Made by a program: the position numbers and the translations under genes | Shown: piece by piece, positions 23,823-34,814 of the stretch | Layout: each line of letters opens with the position of its first letter | How positions within the stretch are numbered: the first letter of the stretch is position 1 | Source of the DNA: Blasia pusilla | Taxonomy: Eukaryota > Marchantiophyta > Marchantiopsida > Blasiales | DNA length: 64,000 nt | NCBI GenBank assembly: GCA_050084515.1 | Contig: CM114272.1 | Coordinates: 53,134,001-53,198,000 of the forward strand | Reading direction: 5' to 3' | Notes under the pieces: model-generated | The model's database searches: none | What the model was told of the DNA's origin: nothing | The model's input: only the letters and a program-made list of their open reading frames with translations

Positions 23823-23967
23823 TATTATTATGGGAGAGTGCCCTTATTTCAAATTTTACCGAGATCCAAGTATGGGAGAGATCCCAAGAAAAAGGGTATC
23901 TATATTATTATAAGGGCACTCTCCCATAATAATATAGATGCATTCTTACCCTTTTTCTTGGGATCTC
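23823..23967. repeat. Two interleaved inverted repeats
   Basis: Pair 1: attattatgggagagtgccc near 23825-23845 and its reverse complement at 23912-23932. Pair 2: gagatcccaagaaaaaggg at 23878 pairs with 23947-23967 (21 bp perfect). The arms alternate (1-2-1'-2'), so both stems cannot form in one simple hairpin. This is expected when a foldback element inserts into another. Confidence 0.85.
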
Positions 23968-24086
23968 CTTTTGCAATTTGTTTCTTAATCTTATCAAGAT
24001 TTAATTCTCTTCTTTTTTAACTTCATATTTTTCATTCTATTTTTGTTATTTTTAAAACGGTGCATCGCATGGGCATTCTTACTAGT

Positions 24087-25000
24087 AAAAGTAACATACT
24101 ACTCCCTTTTGTCAAAGTATCAACTCAAAGAATTATATATGTAGAAATTTTTTTATACCAATACATCATTGTCTACTTGTATGATACACCGGGCACGATT
24201 GGCAAAAAGCTCAATTACTTAGGCTTTTCTTCTTTTAAAAGGTTTCACTTCTTTTAGTAAGTTTGAACTTTCATTCGCGGGAACAACCTTAGGGCCTAAG
24301 TAGTATAGATTTGAAAAAAATAGACTACGTTCATTCCTAGTAGTATTCACTCCCCATGCCCACGCTTTCGCCATACGCATTATAGGTTAGATCTAAAATA
24401 TATGCCATACAAAACTCCGGTGAAGAGTACAATGATGGATAGCCATCCGTATTAATGTTGAATGTTGTGCCGAACTAGTTCTTCCGCCATCCCTTTGACC
24501 AAATACATCTGTATTATTATTGGATAGTGCTCCTTCAATTTTCAAACTCTCGGCTAATTTTCAATCATTCATATATTGACATGTACACTTGATAATTTAA
24601 TATCAATCAAATTAAGAGTAAGAGGATAGATTTGGAGCCAACTAAGACATAGACTAGGGTTGGGATCACCTAAAAGATTAAGAATATTAAATAATTTAAA
24701 CTACCCATCATTCATCCCACCTATCGGCAAATACATACATGCACAAGATGGTTGTTTTCACGTACAACTAACCCACTTCTTCAAAAGAAGAAGAAATCAT
24801 GTCATGTGGAGTTTTTGTCGTTTTGAGTCCATTTAATCACGAGTCTATTAATCCAACCACTAAAAGATACTTTATTTATTAATCTATAGGGATCAGCCAA
24901 CTGGTTTTCAGATTCATTTTAAAAATAGAACATGGATTCCATTAGAAAATAAAATTCCGCTCGAAAATACAAGAAAAACGAAAATATCTAGAAACTTGGT
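24087..25000. other. AT-rich intergenic sequence
   Basis: Nothing coding is recognised. A Helitron-5'-like word (tattattattggatagtgc) lies near 24512 but without partner. Confidence 0.5.
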
Positions 25001-26739
25001 AACCGGACAAATCGCCAACGGCTAATATCCCCCGCCCCCACCGCTCACCTTCAGAACCGGTAACGAGTAAAAGGCGTCGGCACTTTCCGGCCAAAGGAAC
25101 TTGTGAAGATTCCGACTTCTTCGAGTCTCCTCGAATGCGGAAGTAGTCTCTCCTCTGGCCCCAAGAGGATTCACGCAGCGATCTGAATCCCATGGCGTTT
25201 CACATCCGGTGGTCCAGCGAAGAATGAGAAGTTGTGATGCACTTCGGGATCGGCAGGTAGAACTCGACGGGCTTCGATTCGACGCCGTAGACTGAAGGGT
25301 AGGGTTCTTTCTTTCTGAGTGCCAGCGGAAGGATGGATAAGAGAAGTGTAGAGAAAGAGAGTTTTCTGTTTCCCAGCGCGCGTGGCTCGGGCCAAAAAAT
25401 CGCAGAAGCACAACTTCCGTGATGGAGAAGATGTCAGTGTCTGCGTCGTACGGGCGCGACTCAGAGGCGACTCCCGTGGATCTCTGCGAGTGATGGAAGT
25501 ACTTGTGAGATTTCGCGCAATTTCGTGTGCGCTTCGCAGCCTTATCTATATGTGGCCTGAGGTCCGCGAGAGCTTCCGTATCCTGCACTCTTCTCTTCCC
25601 TTCGGGCCTCCCGTTCACTCCCGTTTCTTCTGCGCCTTCCTCGGACGTCTTCCTGCGCGAGCGTTTCTTCTCTCTGCTGAGCGATCTCTTTGTCGATCGA
25701 CGCTTCGCGCGTCCGGAATTTCTTTCTTTCTGCGGTTGTGACCCGCGCGAGACGACGACCTCCGAGTGATTCTTCCAGGGCCCCCCGAGTTTGTGAAGAA
25801 ACGGGAACGCGCAGTCCGCTAATCGGTGTCGTCTCCGATCGATTGAGAGACAACAGTGGAACTTGCAGGCGCGAGCGAGTGACTGACTGACTGACTGACC
25901 GACTGCAGGGAACCAATATTAGTGCCGTGTGTAGGGGAGAAGCTATGGCTGGATCGGTGCTCGTGTTTCGATGCACCGGAAGAGGCCGAGGACCGGCATA
26001 GAGAACTTCCCAGGAGGTTCTCGAGAGATGCTGTTCTTCTTTCAGATAAAAATATATATATATATATAATTAATACTTTGCAGTTTCGTGGCAGGACTCG
26101 CAGACGTGTGAGTCGCCCACAGGTCAACATTGCCTTGACTCCGAGATTTCTGGCCAGAAGGACCCTATTTGTCCAGAGGGTGCGCTATCGGTAGGCAGGA
26201 CAAGACTGCACTTTGCTCAGAGGCGAGGTCGTATTGTGGAAAGTGTATGGACCGGTGCGCGAATGACCTCCGACGTAGAATGGGAGTTGGTGCGCCGCGA
26301 AACGACCTGCAATTCACCCGATGCTTTCGATGTGCCGTCTCCCATTTGTTCTGCACGCAGATGATGCGTCAGGTGACGGGCTCCGAGTAGCGGCTGGGAG
26401 TCGGGAGATCTCGACGGGCGGGCGAAGAACTCTGGATTCCATCCGAAATCCGGATTGCGTCAGCGGTCGCGCGAATTGGTGGGAGGGGGGAATGATGGTC
26501 GAATTGCGCATCTCTTTGGGCGTGGAGGCTTCCGACCGCGAGACGTCTGGCTTCACGGTTCTGGATGCCGTCCGTGGAGTATGCCAAGACGATCTTCTTG
26601 AGCTCCGGAGAGCCTGCAATGGGTGAATAATTGAGTGCTTCGTCATTGATCGATCGATCCAAGTCGAGCACCGGTCGGTCGTGGAGCCTTGCTCCGCGGG
26701 AGGGAGGGAGGCCTGCTCTTGCGACGAGCAGCTGCAAGG
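25001..26739 (+). promoter_or_regulatory. GC-rich promoter / 5' leader region of the ABCC gene
   Basis: Composition changes abruptly at ~25000 to GC-rich sequence that continues into the transporter gene. Frames on both strands here (e.g. 25022-25618 minus) show no recognisable domain and overlap each other, so I treat them as non-coding. A (GACT)n run lies at ~25877-25900. An AT-rich insert ending in tactttgcag at ~26082 could be the end of a leader intron. The actual transcription start is not determined. Confidence 0.45.
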
Positions 26740-29700
26740 ATGGCCGACGGGGCCGATTTGAAACGGCCTCTGTTGGAACGACCCACATTTGCACGGGGTG
26801 GAGGAAAAGTCAGTTATGCCAAAGCCGGTATTCTCAGCAGGCTCACGTTCGTATGGATGAACCCTCTGCTGAAAACGGGGCGCGAGAAATTGCTTCAAGT
26901 CGAGGACGTTCCGCTCCTCGGAGATCAGGATGATAGTGCCGAGAATGCTTACGAGATGCTCGCAGCGAGCTGGAACAAGCAAGAGGCCGGCTCCAAGTCC
27001 CTTCTGCTGGCGATCTTCAGCTCGTTTCGCTACCTCGTGGCGTTGTCGGCTGTTCTCGGATTGTTCCAGCTCTCGGTGATGTTCGTGGGGCCTATTTACA
27101 TCCAACGATTCATCGATGTCGCGGCGCAGACAGATCGGGTGTGGTCCGATGGTGCGGTTCTCGTCGCCGTGCTTCTTTGCGCCAAGATGTTCGAAGTCGT
27201 GGTGGGGCGCATGTTTCAATTCCACAACGATAGACTCGGCCTTGCGGTGTCATGTGGCCTGACTTCAATGATCTATCGGAAGGGCTTGAGGATCACGAAC
27301 TCTGCGAGGCAGAGCTTTGGAGTGGGAAAGATTGTGAACTTCATGACGACGGATACAGAAGAATGCTACAGAGCGTGCTTTGAATTGCACAGTCTATGGT
27401 TGATCCCACTCCAGATTATCGTCGCGCTGGTAATCCTCTATCAGGTCGTGGGGCTCGCCACTTTCGCTGGAACTGCGACCATGATTCTGACGATGGCGTT
27501 CAGCTTTTTCATTTCCACGTTGTCGTCGAAGAACCAGAAGAAGGTCATGGAGTGTAAGGACAAGCGACTGAAAGTGACGACCGAAGCTTTGAACAACATG
27601 AAGGTCATCAAACTCAGCGCGTGGCAGGACAAGTTTCTGCAGAGAGTGGAGGATGCACGGAAAGCAGAGCGCGTGTGGATCAAGACTATCATGTACCTTC
27701 AGTGCCTCAACATTTTCTCGCTTTGGGTGTCTCCGCTAGTCGTGACGGTCACCACGTTCGGGACGTGCCTCCTTCTGAACATCGAGCTCACACCGGGCAG
27801 GATTTTCACGGCGATTGCCACATTTCGGATCTTGCAAGAGCCGCTCCGAACCTTTCCGAATTTAGTCACGATAGCAGCCCAGGCTCTTGTGTCGATCAAG
27901 CGCCTCAAGGGTTATCTCGAGAGCCCAGAGATCGATTCCAGAGCAGTGCAGACGCTTCCAGCAGGGGAAGAATTCGGCATCATCGTGAGAGATGGCTCGT
28001 TCAAATGGGGAGCTGGCGATGAGAACTGCTCCTTGAGCAACATCGACTTCCAAGCTAAGGCAGGTTCCTTCGTGGCCGTCGTGGGGCTCGTGGGCTCTGG
28101 CAAATCCTCACTCCTGTCTAGCATCCTGGGAATCATGGAGAAGGTTTCCGGGGATGTACTCGTAAGCGGACGACTAGCTTACGTCGCGCAGAGTGCGTGG
28201 ATCCAGAACGGAACCATTCGAGAGAACATCCTCTTCGGCAAGCCTCTGGATACGGTTCGCTACCAGGAGATTTTGAGGGTGTGCGCTCTGAAAGGGGACT
28301 TGTCTCAGCTGACTCACGGGGACCAGACGGAGATCGGAGAGCGGGGGATCAATCTGAGCGGGGGCCAGAAGCAGAGGATTCAGCTGGCGAGGGCTGTTTA
28401 CCAGGACGCAGATGTTTACCTCCTGGACGATGTGTTCAGCGCGGTGGATGCTCACACCGGAACGCAGCTGTTTACGGAATGCGTGATGGGGGCCTTGCGA
28501 GGCAAAACTGTGCTCTTGGTCACTCATCAAGTGGAGTTTCTCCGCGGGGCCGACACGATTTTGGTCATGAGAAACGGCGAAATCGTGCAAGCGGGCGTCT
28601 ACCAGACCCTCGTCCAGCAGGGGATCGATTTCGGAGCTCTGGTCAACGCTCACAGCGAGGCCTTGGAGTCTGCAGAACGCAGACTCGAGGACCTGGAAAT
28701 CAGAGTCGGTGATCGAGTTGCAGCAGCAGCGGGAGAAGCAGAAGAAGAAGAAAAGGATCGTTTACAAGAAGCTCTGTTTTCAGCGGAAGACGACAATCCC
28801 GCCTCACAATCTGGCGACGCGAATGGAGCGCCGGGGTCGCTAGGTGCGACGTCCATCACCCATGAATCCGCAGCAGTCGCATCCATCACTTCTCCGAGCA
28901 ATCCAACACGCACGTCTACGGGTCAAGAAGTGAACGCTGTTGAGAAGTCGAATGGCCACAGGTCCTACGGCGGTGCCGAGAAATCTGTCCCCGCGCAAGC
29001 ACCTGTTGAACCAGCTTCTCGTCTGATCGAAGACGAGGAGCGGGCCAAAGGGCAAGTGAGTGCGGCCGTGTACTGGGCCTACTTGACGAAGGTTTTCTAC
29101 GGAGCCCACGTATTCGTGCTGCTCCTGATTCAAATCGCTTGGCAGACGCTGCAGATAACGAGTGATTACTGGTTGGCTTATTCGACGTCTCCAGAGGGAG
29201 AAGAGGAATTTGAGCCCCGCAGGTTCATCGGTGTGTACGCGCTGCTGGCCGTGGGAATCGCGACGTTTGTTTTGCTCCGGGCGCTCGTGGTTTCCTTCGC
29301 TGGGCTAAGAGGTGCACAAAGGTTCTTCAATGACATGCTGCGGAGCATATTCCGAGCTCCCATGTCTTTCTTCGACACCACTCCCACCGGAAGAATCCTG
29401 TCCCGCGCCTCGACGGATCAAATGCATTTGGATTTCTGGATTCCCTGGGGAATGGGAGGCTTGCTAGCCATGCTCTTCCAGGTCCTCGGAGTACTGGTAG
29501 TCATGAGTCAGGTGACTTGGCAAATTCTGCTGCTGATTATTCCCATGCTCGTACTGTACATCCTCTACCAGCAGTATTTCATCGGAACATCCAGAGAGCT
29601 TTACCGTCTGGAGTCCGTCTCCCAGGCACCCATCGTCCACCATTTCTCAGAGAGCATCGCGGGCTACGCGACTATCCTTGCATTCGGCGATCAAGACAGG

Positions 29701-30831
29701 TTTTGCAGGATGAACATGGAGCTCGTGGACACCAAGGTGCGCATAAGTTTCCATTCCTTCTCCACAAACCACTGGCTGGGGATCCGTCTGGAAAGCATGG
29801 GAAGTGTTCTGCTCTGCACCTCAGCTCTTCTCTTAGTTTCACTTCCTCGAAACATGAGCCCAGTGCCGCCGGAACTGGTCGGGCTCTCGCTCTCCTACGG
29901 TATGGCGCTCAACTACGGTCTCTACAGCGTCATCATCAGCTTCTCATGGATCGAGCAGATGATGGTGTCGGTGGAAAGACTCCTGCAGTACACCGACATT
30001 CCCAGCGAAGCGCCTCTGGTCATAGAGAAAGCGCGCCCGAGCCCGAAGTGGCCGTCGGAGAACGATGGGAGCATCCGGTTCGAGAATGTGCAGCTCCGCT
30101 ACAGACCGGACACTCCGCTGGTACTCAAGGGCGTGAGCTTCACCATCGCCGGGGGTGAGAAGCTCGGGGTGGTCGGCAGAACCGGCAGCGGGAAATCGTC
30201 GCTGATTCAAGCGCTGTTCAGATTGGTGGAGCCTGCAGGCGGGAGAATACTCGTGGACGACTTAGACATCTCCACGATCGGGCTGAAGGATTTGAGGTCC
30301 AAGTTCAGCATCATACCGCAGGAGCCAACGATGGTGGAGGGCACTCTCCGCAGCAACATCGATCCCTTGGGCGAGCACGGCGACCCGGAGATCTGGGAAG
30401 CTCTGGAGAAGTGCCAATTGGCCCGCGTTGTGCGAGAGAAGGAGGAGAAGCTGGACTCTCCCGTGGCGGAGAACGGAGAGAATTGGAGCATGGGGCAGAG
30501 GCAGCTCTTCTGCTTGGCCCGAGCTCTCCTCAAGCGCAGCGCGCTCTTGGTGCTGGACGAGGCGACCGCATCCGTGGACACGCAAACAGACGCCGTGATC
30601 CAGCGAACCATCGCCGAGGAGTTCGAGCACTGCACCATAATCAGCATCGCGCACAGGATTTCCTCCGTTCTGGGCAGCGACAAAGTGCTCGTCCTGGATT
30701 CCGGCCACGTCAAGGAGTTCGGCACCCCTTCGTCTCTCCTGGAGGATCCCGCGTCCCTCTTCTCTGCTCTGGTCCACGAGTACTGGAACCGATCCAACCG
30801 GTCGCACACTTCGCTCGCGGCTCTAAGCTAG
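26740..30831 (+). CDS. ABC transporter, ABCC (MRP) type, lacking TMD0
   Basis: ATP-driven export pump of the ABCC family; relatives move glutathione or glucuronide conjugates and other organic anions, in plants often into the vacuole. The start is ATG 26740 (context aagATGgc); the open frame upstream has no ATG. 1363 aa, TAG stop. Order: L0-like linker (residues 28-62), TMD1 (~90-380), NBD1 with Walker A G449-S456, LSGGQ 539-543, Walker B 559-564, His596; a charged variable linker (~640-770); TMD2 (~785-1075); NBD2 with Walker A G1146-S1153, SMGQ signature 1250-1253, Walker B 1269-1274 (E1274), His1305. NBD1 has Asp564 where the catalytic Glu normally sits, typical of ABCC asymmetry. The N-terminal TMD0 of long MRPs is absent. 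The frame has no intron, unusual for plant ABCC genes. All key motifs are intact, so it is probably functional; the substrate cannot be inferred. Confidence 0.95.
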   Translation: MADGADLKRPLLERPTFARGGGKVSYAKAGILSRLTFVWMNPLLKTGREKLLQVEDVPLLGDQDDSAENAYEMLAASWNKQEAGSKSLLLAIFSSFRYLVALSAVLGLFQLSVMFVGPIYIQRFIDVAAQTDRVWSDGAVLVAVLLCAKMFEVVVGRMFQFHNDRLGLAVSCGLTSMIYRKGLRITNSARQSFGVGKIVNFMTTDTEECYRACFELHSLWLIPLQIIVALVILYQVVGLATFAGTATMILTMAFSFFISTLSSKNQKKVMECKDKRLKVTTEALNNMKVIKLSAWQDKFLQRVEDARKAERVWIKTIMYLQCLNIFSLWVSPLVVTVTTFGTCLLLNIELTPGRIFTAIATFRILQEPLRTFPNLVTIAAQALVSIKRLKGYLESPEIDSRAVQTLPAGEEFGIIVRDGSFKWGAGDENCSLSNIDFQAKAGSFVAVVGLVGSGKSSLLSSILGIMEKVSGDVLVSGRLAYVAQSAWIQNGTIRENILFGKPLDTVRYQEILRVCALKGDLSQLTHGDQTEIGERGINLSGGQKQRIQLARAVYQDADVYLLDDVFSAVDAHTGTQLFTECVMGALRGKTVLLVTHQVEFLRGADTILVMRNGEIVQAGVYQTLVQQGIDFGALVNAHSEALESAERRLEDLEIRVGDRVAAAAGEAEEEEKDRLQEALFSAEDDNPASQSGDANGAPGSLGATSITHESAAVASITSPSNPTRTSTGQEVNAVEKSNGHRSYGGAEKSVPAQAPVEPASRLIEDEERAKGQVSAAVYWAYLTKVFYGAHVFVLLLIQIAWQTLQITSDYWLAYSTSPEGEEEFEPRRFIGVYALLAVGIATFVLLRALVVSFAGLRGAQRFFNDMLRSIFRAPMSFFDTTPTGRILSRASTDQMHLDFWIPWGMGGLLAMLFQVLGVLVVMSQVTWQILLLIIPMLVLYILYQQYFIGTSRELYRLESVSQAPIVHHFSESIAGYATILAFGDQDRFCRMNMELVDTKVRISFHSFSTNHWLGIRLESMGSVLLCTSALLLVSLPRNMSPVPPELVGLSLSYGMALNYGLYSVIISFSWIEQMMVSVERLLQYTDIPSEAPLVIEKARPSPKWPSENDGSIRFENVQLRYRPDTPLVLKGVSFTIAGGEKLGVVGRTGSGKSSLIQALFRLVEPAGGRILVDDLDISTIGLKDLRSKFSIIPQEPTMVEGTLRSNIDPLGEHGDPEIWEALEKCQLARVVREKEEKLDSPVAENGENWSMGQRQLFCLARALLKRSALLVLDEATASVDTQTDAVIQRTIAEEFEHCTIISIAHRISSVLGSDKVLVLDSGHVKEFGTPSSLLEDPASLFSALVHEYWNRSNRSHTSLAALS

Positions 30832-31677
30832 CCACGCCACGCCACTCTTCTCCATCTGCCGCCTATTTAGACGCCCCGCTATTTTCTCTTCTCCCCGGAG
30901 AGATGTTGCTATGCCGCCGTAGGGCAGGGCAGGGCCGGGCCGGGAACTTCGCCACCCCACCTCTAGCAGCCAGAGGGACCTCCTCATCTGCCACCGACTT
31001 AGCCACTCCGCTAACTTCGCTGGAGGGAGTACTGCCGTGGAAATGGTGAACTATTTTGTTTATCGATTGCTACATTCGGTAGCATTTCCGTAGTAAACTC
31101 GTATGGCTCCATTTTGAATTTGCTATCAAGGATTCCTTGAAAATGATTTCTCTCAGTAAACTCTCCACATGAATTCAAACCCTACTAAGACGAGAGTTTT
31201 TGTTATGCTATGCATAACCATAACTATAATAACTATGCACCTTCCATGTTTCTCCACCTAACCTAACACATATGTGGTATTGTCACATTTGCGGACTCAA
31301 ACGCTTGTAGCCTCTACTACGAGTCTCTTCTAACTTCATGAAAAAATTTAGATTATGTGTGGTTAACAAAAAAGATCTATTTTTTGCGAAAATAGATTTT
31401 TGTATATAAATACTCCTTGCTAAGCTCTACTATGTGTCTCTTCTAACCCCGTTGAAGTTTTAATGTTAGTAGACACCGGGATGGATGTTTGAGGAGGTCC
31501 ACTCTTGCAAAAACAAACCTCCGTGCACATACAAAATCCACTCCAATATTAGCAAGTATGAACATACTATAATCAAAGGGATATGTGTTTTCAAAAAGAG
31601 GCTTCGGTACTTCGGGAGTTTAAGTCCGAAGAAAGTAACCCTCCTTTCCTCACATTATCATATAGATTGTAAATGTA

Positions 31678-31705
31678 CTAGTAAGGCGTCCAATGCATGT
31701 GTAAT
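31678..31705 (-). other. Helitron-like 3' end
   Basis: On the minus strand a gcattggacgcc stretch is followed by TTA-CTAG|T, the same terminal wording as at 24082 and 32978. The matching 5' end was not found. Confidence 0.4.
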
Positions 31706-32977
31706 AAACTAATAATTGAAATTTAACCTACATCATTTGAATTGATTGTATTTTATGCACTATAAAGCGGTAAGACCCTCTTGATGCTCTATCTAGAAAA
31801 AGTCAAGAAAGTAAGAAGGGGTATCGGGAAATATTTTGTCTAAAGAGGAAGGGGAATGATTATTCTTCTAAAAAAATATCCTCTGATATTTCTAGATATA
31901 AGTTACCACTAATAATGCCCCAAACTATGAAGGAATAAAGTTTAAACGCGATCACACTTTATTACAAACATCCTCTATACCCATCACCCACATCCATCTT
32001 TTAATATATAGGAGGTGGAGATTAGAAATCTCACTACGAGAAGTCATTATATACACTAGTACTTTTTTGTATTTATAATGCACTTAGTCATATGCTCTAG
32101 TCAGCATGTGAATGGACATGTCCGTTTCCGTGCAACCTTGCTTTCTCCTATTGAAATTTAATACTATTAAAAAAAGTTATGAAGCCTTCCCTTCCTCTAA
32201 AGCTATGTCTTGATTTTTTTTAATGTACTTATAAAGCCCTCAATTTTTCCTCTTCCCCTTCCCTCTTGAAAATTAAATCTTATCTCTAGTTCTTTCATAT
32301 AATAAAATAAAACATCTAAAAAAATCCTTTATGAGGCTCTCTACGTTGAAATTTAAGATCCTCTCTTTCCCACTTGGCTCAAAATTCAAACTTATCTCCT
32401 CCTCTCATATATTGAAAACAAAACACTTTTTGAAAGTTTTTACTACAAGCCCCCGTTGTTTAAAATTAACGATGTTGTCCCTTCCCTTCCTCTATAAATG
32501 AAAAAAAAACCTTTTGGAAAACAGTTTGGTGAAACCTTCCTTTGTTAAAAACCTTATCCCTTTCTTTCTTTCCCTCCCATAAGAAAAAATAAATATTATA
32601 TGTGACAAGAGAAGAGATTTTACCATCTCTCAAGATGCAAACTAAAATAATCACGTCGTTTTTTCTTCCATGGGCTTTGGTCTCTTACTTGTGATCTTAT
32701 GGTAGAACACGAATTCTCTTAGAAGGTTGTTATAGTATTCCATTGGGCTTGAGGGACATGATGTGTCCACCATTTGGTTAGAGTTGGTTTCATTTTCTGG
32801 ATTGGTTCATGAAATTGTTTTTGATGGAAAACAAATCTTTCTCCATAAAAATTTGCAATTGCTTATAGAAATCCAAAAGGATACAATGTCTGTGACAAAA
32901 AAACCTTTCAAAGGAGGTAATGTTTTCATTATATATATATATGAAAAACCTAGAGCCTTGCCCTATCCCACATCATA

Positions 32978-33010
32978 CTAGTAAGGCATTAGCTCACATG
33001 GAGGGCATGT
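32978..33010 (-). other. Helitron-like 3' end
   Basis: The minus strand reads ...aatgccttaCTAG|T, closely matching the ends at 24082 (plus) and 31678 (minus). The inner side contains gcacatgccctccatgtg, able to form a weak hairpin. Confidence 0.4.
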
Positions 33011-33888
33011 GCATGAATGAATGACACTAGCAACTCTTCATGACACCTTTTTAATTTAATCCTATTCTAGGTTGAAAAGTAGAATGAGGAGAAGGTTTTA
33101 GTAATTACACTTGTTTCTTATTTTCAATTTAAATTTTATTTACTTAAAATTTGATTTAAAAAGAGTTATTTTAAATTTTCAAAAATAGAAATATTTTCCT
33201 TAAGAAAATAAAGCTTATGAAGTCTTCCACATTTTGCTTATCTTTACTCATTTTTTGATTAAAATGTATATGTTTTAAAGGTTAATACAAAAAAGTGTTA
33301 AATTTTTAAATTTTCAAGTTTAGTTTGGAGAGGGAATAAAGTAATATTTTGGTAAAAAAAAGTGAAAAATAGGATGGTGTAATGAGAATTGTTCTTCAGA
33401 ATGATGCATTAGATTGTATTTCTTTATTATTTTTAATTTTCAAGCTTGGTAGGAAGGAAAAGTTAAACTGTATATTTTTTAAATTGATCAAAATGATTTT
33501 TCTTCTCTTATTAATTCAGAGCTCTTATATATTGCAAAAGAAAAGGATAACTTTTCTTTCCCAAGTAAGGGTAAAGATAGCTTTTTTATCAATCAAAATT
33601 AAAGACTCATTATCATTAATATTCAGAAATAATCTATCTTTACTACTTTTTTTATGTGTCCCATGGCTTTACATTACTATTCTCTATATGTCCTCATGTC
33701 CAACCATATGAACCACAATTTCGACCATATGAGCAACAAACTACTAATAATAGAAAGGACCAGCTAGCTAATAGAAACCATCATAAAACTCGTGCCGTGG
33801 ACAAAGTGAGTAAATAATCACTACTGCATATGCGCACTTCCTAAAAATATTTTATTGTTGCCCACACACATCTTATCGGTAAGAAGAA

Positions 33889-34504
33889 TGTCGTACACAT
33901 ACACATCGTTACACAACATACATCGCTGTCACCGAATACACACACAAAAACACGCACGATCCCATGCTAACTCATGACATCCAAACAACGAGACAAGAAG
34001 TACCAAAATATCTCCAATAAAGTAAGATCCAATCTCTCTCTACATCATCTCACACCATAGCTCTCAAAGGTGTGCACTCTCTCTCTCATGTCAAACCAAA
34101 CCCACACTCCTAATGAGAGGCTTGGGTTACACTCACAAGTCAAGGGACCATAGCTCCGTCGCCTTATGCGAAGAGGTTCAACAAAGAGAGAATGAGCTCT
34201 CAAGCTCTCTCTCCTTGAGTTATACCCCTCCCCTCTCCCAAGTCACCTCCTTGGCTCTTGACCTGATGTAGGAGGTCAAGGGCCACTTACCAAAAATATA
34301 AAGTCGATCACATACTCAAAATAGAACTTGCCTAAAATAGTAAGTTTCTCAATATGGCTCCAAATGAGCCGAAACGAAGGAGAAACCTCCTCTCTCAGGC
34401 TTCCCGGGGCCTCAGCAAGTCATCCTCGACCACTTGATCCTGTCCTCCACTACTCACAAAGGCACTCTACTAGAATTCACCGATCTATCCTAAAAGATAT
34501 GACA
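33889..34504 (-). repeat. 3' LTR of element A
   Basis: 616 bp with TGTC...GACA ends in the plus reading. Blocks shared with 42815-43331 include gatccaatctctctctaca, catgtcaaaccaaaccca, gagaatgagctctcaag and ggcactctactaga. Its outer ~130 bp (33889-34018) are not present at the inner side of the other LTR but are duplicated at 34507-34634. Confidence 0.9.
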
Positions 34505-34506
34505 GG

Positions 34507-34634
34507 TGTCGTGCGCATACACATCGCTACACAACATACATCGTTGTCACCGAACACACACAAAAATACGCACGATCCCATGCTAACTCATGGCATCCAA
34601 ACAACGAGACAAGAAGTACCAAAATATCTCCAAT
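34507..34634 (-). repeat. Extra partial LTR copy joined to the 3' LTR
   Basis: 128 bp nearly identical to the LTR end 33889-34018, starting with the same TGTCGT terminus. It is separated from the GACA end of the full LTR (34504) by only two bases (gg). The plus order ...GACA-gg-TGTC... is an LTR end-to-end junction as in 2-LTR circles, but the outer copy is only partial. It is followed by a C-run (34636-34641) that is a G-run polypurine tract on the element's coding strand. Confidence 0.9.
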
Positions 34635-34645
34635 TGCCCCCCTAG
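34635..34645 (-). other. Probable polypurine tract, element A
   Basis: The coding (minus) strand reads AGGGGGGCAA just upstream of the LTR-derived sequence, in the position and composition of the primer site for plus-strand cDNA. In the degenerate copy at 1018 the LTR directly abuts the equivalent internal sequence, supporting this boundary. Confidence 0.6.
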
Positions 34646-34814
34646 CTAGTAGTTATGTCCCTCTAACTCCAGATAGCCATCTATCCCTACCTACCATGAC
34701 ATACATCTCCCGGACGCTAAGAGCAAGAAGGTCGGGTGCTCATGTGGCCCCATCGTTAGTCGCCTTCTTGTTATCCATGTCACAGACACAAGTTAGAATG
34801 TAGAACTACCTACT

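Larger units (their letters stand above)
22925..24085 (+). mobile_element. Non-autonomous Helitron-like element (possibly composite)
   Basis: It starts A|TCTATACTACTAAAG at 22925, the 5' TC signature of plant Helitrons. It ends with a short GC-rich palindromic stretch (near 24058-24073) followed by ttacTAG|T: CTAG at 24082-24085, flanked by A on the left and T on the right as expected for insertion between A and T. There is no Rep/helicase frame. A second, minus-oriented 3' end lies inside (23652), so nested or composite structure is likely. Part of the body (ggggtaattaagttagggg..aggaggt.ggg) recurs inverted at 62590-62860, supporting a repeat family. Confidence 0.55.
30832..33888. other. 3' flank of ABCC, then AT-rich intergenic sequence
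   Basis: About 200 bp of GC-rich sequence after the stop probably holds the 3' UTR. Beyond ~31050 the sequence is AT-rich with no gene. Two minus-oriented Helitron-like 3' ends (actagtaaggc.. at 31678 and 32978) are the only structures recognised. Confidence 0.5.

Noticed and set aside
25022-26626. Several open frames of 100-300 codons upstream of the ABCC gene on both strands
   Set aside because: They overlap one another in all frames of GC-rich sequence, show no domain and have arginine/serine-rich composition expected from reading non-coding GC-rich DNA.
29517-30158. Second long plus-strand frame inside the ABCC gene, and long antisense frames at 30207-30809
   Set aside because: Shadow frames of the transporter coding sequence; no independent motifs.
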